A stretch of DNA of 64,000 bases from JADJPO01 sp963724535 (GTDB lineage Bacteria; Actinomycetota; Actinomycetes; Actinomycetales; Kineosporiaceae): contig CAVRVD010000023.1 of assembly GCA_963724535.1 (NCBI GenBank), positions 62,001 to 126,000 of the forward strand. Direction: 5' to 3'. How positions within the stretch are numbered: the first letter of the stretch is position 1; each line of letters starts with the position of its first letter. The notes below the pieces were generated by a model. That model ran no database searches, was not told where the DNA came from, and saw only the letters and a program-made list of their open reading frames with translations. Below are positions 61,717 through 64,000 of the stretch, one piece after another. A program made the translations under genes and the position numbers.

Positions 61717-62519
61717 GGTGCGGTGAACCCGTACCCGGTGAGCACCGCGGCGCCCTCGGCGGAGGTGACGGACCCGACGAAGTCCGCTGCCAGAGCAGCG
61801 TGGTCGGAGGCCTTCAGCACGGTGATGGGGTAGTCGGTGGTGGCGTTGACGTCGCCGGGGATCTCGACACCGGCGACGGCCGCGCCGGCGGACCGGACGT
61901 CGGTGGCGTAGACCAGGGCCGCATCCACCTCGCCGAGCCGCACCTTGGCCAGGGCGGCCTTGACGTCGGGCTCCTCGCTGACCGCCCGCACCGTGACGCC
62001 GGCCCGCTCGAGCACGGTGCGGGCCAGGGCGCCGCACGGCACCTCGACCTGGCACAGTGCCACCGTCACCTCCGGCCGCGCCAGGTCAGCCGGCGCGGCC
62101 ACTCGGCCGGGGTTGCCCGGCGGCACCGCGATCGCCAGCGTGTTGCGGGCGAAGACGATCTGCGTACCGGCGTCACCGGTGGCCACCACGCCGTCCATGA
62201 CCTGGACGGAGGCGGAGGCGAAGACGTCGGCGGGTGCCCCGTCCGCGATCTGGGCGGCGAGCGCCGAGCTGCCGCCGAAGCTGAGCCGGACCGTGACCCC
62301 GGGCTGGTCGGCCTCGAAGCGGGCGGCAAGGTCGGTGAACGGTTCGGTGAGCGAGGCCGCGGCCAGCACGGTCAGCTCCTGGGTGGCCGCGGCGGGCGCC
62401 GTCGGCCGGGACGCCCCCTGGGAGCAGCCGCCCAGGACGAGGACGGCGCAGCCGAGCAGACCGACCGGACTGAGCGGACTGAGTAGACGGGGTCGGGCCG
62501 CGCAGGGGCGGATCGGCAT
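61713..62519 (-). CDS. modA: Molybdate-binding lipoprotein ModA
   Basis: The extracytoplasmic molybdate receptor, anchored as a lipoprotein: signal LLGCAVLVLGGCSQ with the lipidated Cys near residue 32. The 268-residue protein shows the oxyanion-binding pattern of ModA: LTVLAAASLTEPFTDLAARF, VRLSFGGSSALAAQIADGAPADVFASA, NTLAIAVPPGNP and the C-terminal GEVDAALVYATDVRSAG and EGAAVLTGYGF. It starts one base after the stop of the regulatory gene, so the whole mod block is one operon. Two extra cysteines (LCQVEVPCGAL) may form a disulfide. Confidence 0.93.
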   Translation of the reverse strand: MPIRPCAARPRLLSPLSPVGLLGCAVLVLGGCSQGASRPTAPAAATQELTVLAAASLTEPFTDLAARFEADQPGVTVRLSFGGSSALAAQIADGAPADVFASASVQVMDGVVATGDAGTQIVFARNTLAIAVPPGNPGRVAAPADLARPEVTVALCQVEVPCGALARTVLERAGVTVRAVSEEPDVKAALAKVRLGEVDAALVYATDVRSAGAAVAGVEIPGDVNATTDYPITVLKASDHAALAADFVGSVTSAEGAAVLTGYGFTAP

Positions 62520-62520
62520 G

Positions 62521-62934
62521 TCAGTGCGTGGGGATCTCGACGACGACGTTGGTGGACTTCACGGTGGCCACCGCGAGCACCCCGGGTTCGAGCCCCAGGT
62601 CGTCGGCCGCCTCCCGGCTCATCAGCGAGACCACCCGGAACGGTCCGGCCTGGATGTCGACCTGGGCCATCACGGTGTCCTTGACCACGCGGGTGACCAG
62701 ACCGCGAAAGTGGTTGCGGGCCGAGGTCTCCACGGCCGGCCGGCTGGCCGCCTCAGCGGGTGGGGTGCGGGCCAGCTCCTCGGCGAAGGCCGCCAGGACC
62801 GGACCGGCGACCACCCGACGTCCGGCGTCATCGGTCGTGGTCTGCAGCCGGCCGGTATCGGCCCATCGACGCACGGTGTCGTCGCTGACCGCGAGCAGCC
62901 CGGCGGCCTGGCTGAACCGGTAGTGCGGAGTCAT
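62521..62934 (-). CDS. Mop/TOBE-domain transcriptional regulator of molybdate uptake
   Basis: A 137-residue protein with an N-terminal excisionase/MerR-like helix-turn-helix (YRFSQAAGLLAVSDDTVRRWADTGRL) and a C-terminal single Mop (TOBE) domain, ARNHFRGLVTRVVKDTVMAQVDIQAG to VKSTNVVVEIP. Such proteins bind molybdate and act like a short ModE. It is the first gene of the mod operon, one base before modA, which fits autoregulation. The ATG at 62934 has TATGTT six bases upstream and no ribosome binding site (leaderless). The large open frame extending upstream over the divergent hydrolase is a shadow. Confidence 0.88.
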   Translation of the reverse strand: MTPHYRFSQAAGLLAVSDDTVRRWADTGRLQTTTDDAGRRVVAGPVLAAFAEELARTPPAEAASRPAVETSARNHFRGLVTRVVKDTVMAQVDIQAGPFRVVSLMSREAADDLGLEPGVLAVATVKSTNVVVEIPTH

Positions 62935-62940
62935 CAGATC

Positions 62941-62946
62941 AACATA
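62941..62946 (-). promoter_or_regulatory. -10 hexamer for a leaderless mod operon transcript
   Basis: TATGTT on the minus strand is six bases before the first ATG of the operon. Confidence 0.6.
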
Positions 62947-63033
62947 CCCGTTCCTGCGGACTCGTGCGCCATCTGCATCCGCAATCGCGGAACAGCGAGG
63001 CGGGCGGAGTCGGTTCGGGTGGATGCTGGTCCG

Positions 63034-63927
63034 GTGAGCTGGTTCGAGGGGTTCCAGGCCGAGCGCCATCGCGTTGGCGACACGACGCTGTTCGCCCGGG
63101 TCGGCGGCCCACCGGACGCGCCGCCGCTGCTGCTGCTGCACGGCTTCCCGCAGACCCACGCGATGTGGCGGCGGGTCGCCGGACACCTCGCCGGTGACTT
63201 CCGGCTGGTACTGGCCGACCTGCGCGGATACGGCGACTCCGAGAAACCGGACGGCGGCCCGGACCACTCCGGGTACGCCAAGCGGACCATGGCCACCGAC
63301 CTGGTGCGGCTGATGGCCTCGCTCGGGCACGAGCGGTTCGCGGTGGCCGGGCACGACCGAGGCGGGCGGGTCGGCCACCGGATGGCCCTGGACCACCCGG
63401 GCGCCGTAACGCGGCTCACCGTCCTGGACATCGCCCCGACCCTGGACATGTACGCCGCGACCGACCTCGCATTCGCCACCGCCTACTACCACTGGTTCCA
63501 CCTGATCCAGCCCGAGCCGCTGCCCGAGCTGATGATCGGCGGTGCCCCGCGGGAGTACCTGCGGCTCAAGCTCGGCGGCTGGGGCGCAGGCGGCCTCGCG
63601 GCGTTCGAGCCGCAGGACCTCGCCGAGTACGAGCGCTGCTTCACCTCGGCGGCGATCCACGCGATGTGCGAGGACTACCGGGCCGCGGCGTCCATCGACC
63701 TCGAGCACGACCGTGCTTCACGCGCCGCCGGCGAGAAGATCGGCTGCGACCTGCTGGTGCTCCTCGGCGGCCGCGGCGTCGTTGCCCGGCTGTTCGACGC
63801 GCCGGCGCTGTGGCGGGCGCAGTGCTCCGGCGCGGTGACCGCGCACATCCTCGACAGCGGGCACTACCTCGCCGAGGAGCGGCCGGCGGAGACGTCGGCG
63901 CTGCTCGCCGGCTTCTGCACCCGGTGA
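63034..63927 (+). CDS. Alpha/beta hydrolase, fluoroacetate dehalogenase-like
   Basis: A 297-residue alpha/beta hydrolase. It has the oxyanion motif LLHGFPQTHAMW, DLRGYGDSEKP and the nucleophile elbow AGHDRGGRVGHRMALDHP, with Asp108 as nucleophile and Arg109/Arg112 placed like the carboxylate-binding arginines of fluoroacetate dehalogenase. His153-Trp154 match its halide pocket. The LDIAPT Asp and DSGHYLAEE His complete the triad, and CEDYRAAASIDLEHD is also characteristic. Hydrolysis of haloacetates is predicted; an epoxide hydrolase-like role is less likely. The start is GTG 63034 (alternative GTG 63019). It is divergent from the molybdate operon. Confidence 0.88.
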   Translation: MSWFEGFQAERHRVGDTTLFARVGGPPDAPPLLLLHGFPQTHAMWRRVAGHLAGDFRLVLADLRGYGDSEKPDGGPDHSGYAKRTMATDLVRLMASLGHERFAVAGHDRGGRVGHRMALDHPGAVTRLTVLDIAPTLDMYAATDLAFATAYYHWFHLIQPEPLPELMIGGAPREYLRLKLGGWGAGGLAAFEPQDLAEYERCFTSAAIHAMCEDYRAAASIDLEHDRASRAAGEKIGCDLLVLLGGRGVVARLFDAPALWRAQCSGAVTAHILDSGHYLAEERPAETSALLAGFCTR

Positions 63928-64000
63928 CCGGCCCCCTCATCGGCACCACCCCTGGTCACCGATTCCTCCGACCATAGGCCGATGTGTTCTCACGGGCGAT

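Noticed and set aside
61945..63033. Plus-strand frame fused to the dehalogenase-like protein
   Set aside because: It runs antisense through modA and the Mop regulator; the hydrolase family begins near 63034.

Overview
This is a gene-dense, very GC-rich window from an actinobacterium. The markers are mycothiol synthesis (mshA), the MurT/GatD lipid II amidation pair, CarD, SenX3/RegX3, DUF3263, DUF4032, HrcA-type CIRCE operators on groEL and frequent GTG starts, several of them apparently leaderless. The genus cannot be fixed from the sequence alone; a lineage near Frankiales, Nakamurellales or Geodermatophilales is a guess. I see no insertion sequence, prophage, CRISPR array or rRNA. One tRNA (Thr-UGU) is present.

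Layout. 1-9.2 kb: groEL (cut by the window edge) under two tandem CIRCE operators, a divergent polymerase-I-like gene, murT-gatD, a cold-shock gene, a LytR_C/DUF3263 pair, ung and tRNA-Thr. 9.3-15.8 kb: signalling genes (PAS-GGDEF-EAL, a Ser/Thr kinase, a CBS protein) and an orphan MsiK/UgpC-type sugar ABC ATPase. 16-20.3 kb: DUF4032 and glycogen phosphorylase. 20.3-33.2 kb: an iron-box-controlled efeU, then rlmB, cysS, a purine permease, a P-type ATPase, a DinB2-like polymerase, ispF, ispD, a degenerate IspD relative, a PIN/TRAM protein and carD. This is the actinobacterial carD-ispD-ispF-cysS-rlmB block, interrupted and rearranged.

33.5-40.7 kb: a lipoprotein, regX3-senX3, divergent phoU with a PHO box between them, gpmA, ybjN, mshA and a DUF6270 protein. 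40.9-43.3 kb: a tightly coupled four-gene operon of two DUF1538 membrane proteins, a PII-like protein and a CBS-pair protein. This is the best candidate here for an uncharacterised, nucleotide-gated transport system. 43.3-48.2 kb: serA, then a transglutaminase and a circularly permuted ATP-grasp/alpha-E fusion, likely a peptide ligation and cleavage module. 48.2-52.8 kb: a secreted FN3 protein with a lipoprotein, and SppA. 52.8-56.5 kb: an OtsA-OtsB fusion and a Pit phosphate permease with PHO-box-like repeats upstream. 56.5-64 kb: an aminotransferase, a 3-dehydroshikimate dehydratase/VOC fusion, a molybdate operon (Mop/TOBE regulator, modA, modB, modC) and a fluoroacetate-dehalogenase-like hydrolase.

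Several parts could work together. RegX3, PhoU and Pit look like one phosphate regulon tied together by GTTCA repeats. GlgP, MsiK, OtsAB and GpmA cover storage carbon and glycolysis. MurT/GatD, LytR_C and SppA serve the envelope. Functions are assigned from motifs and family resemblance only; no database search was possible.
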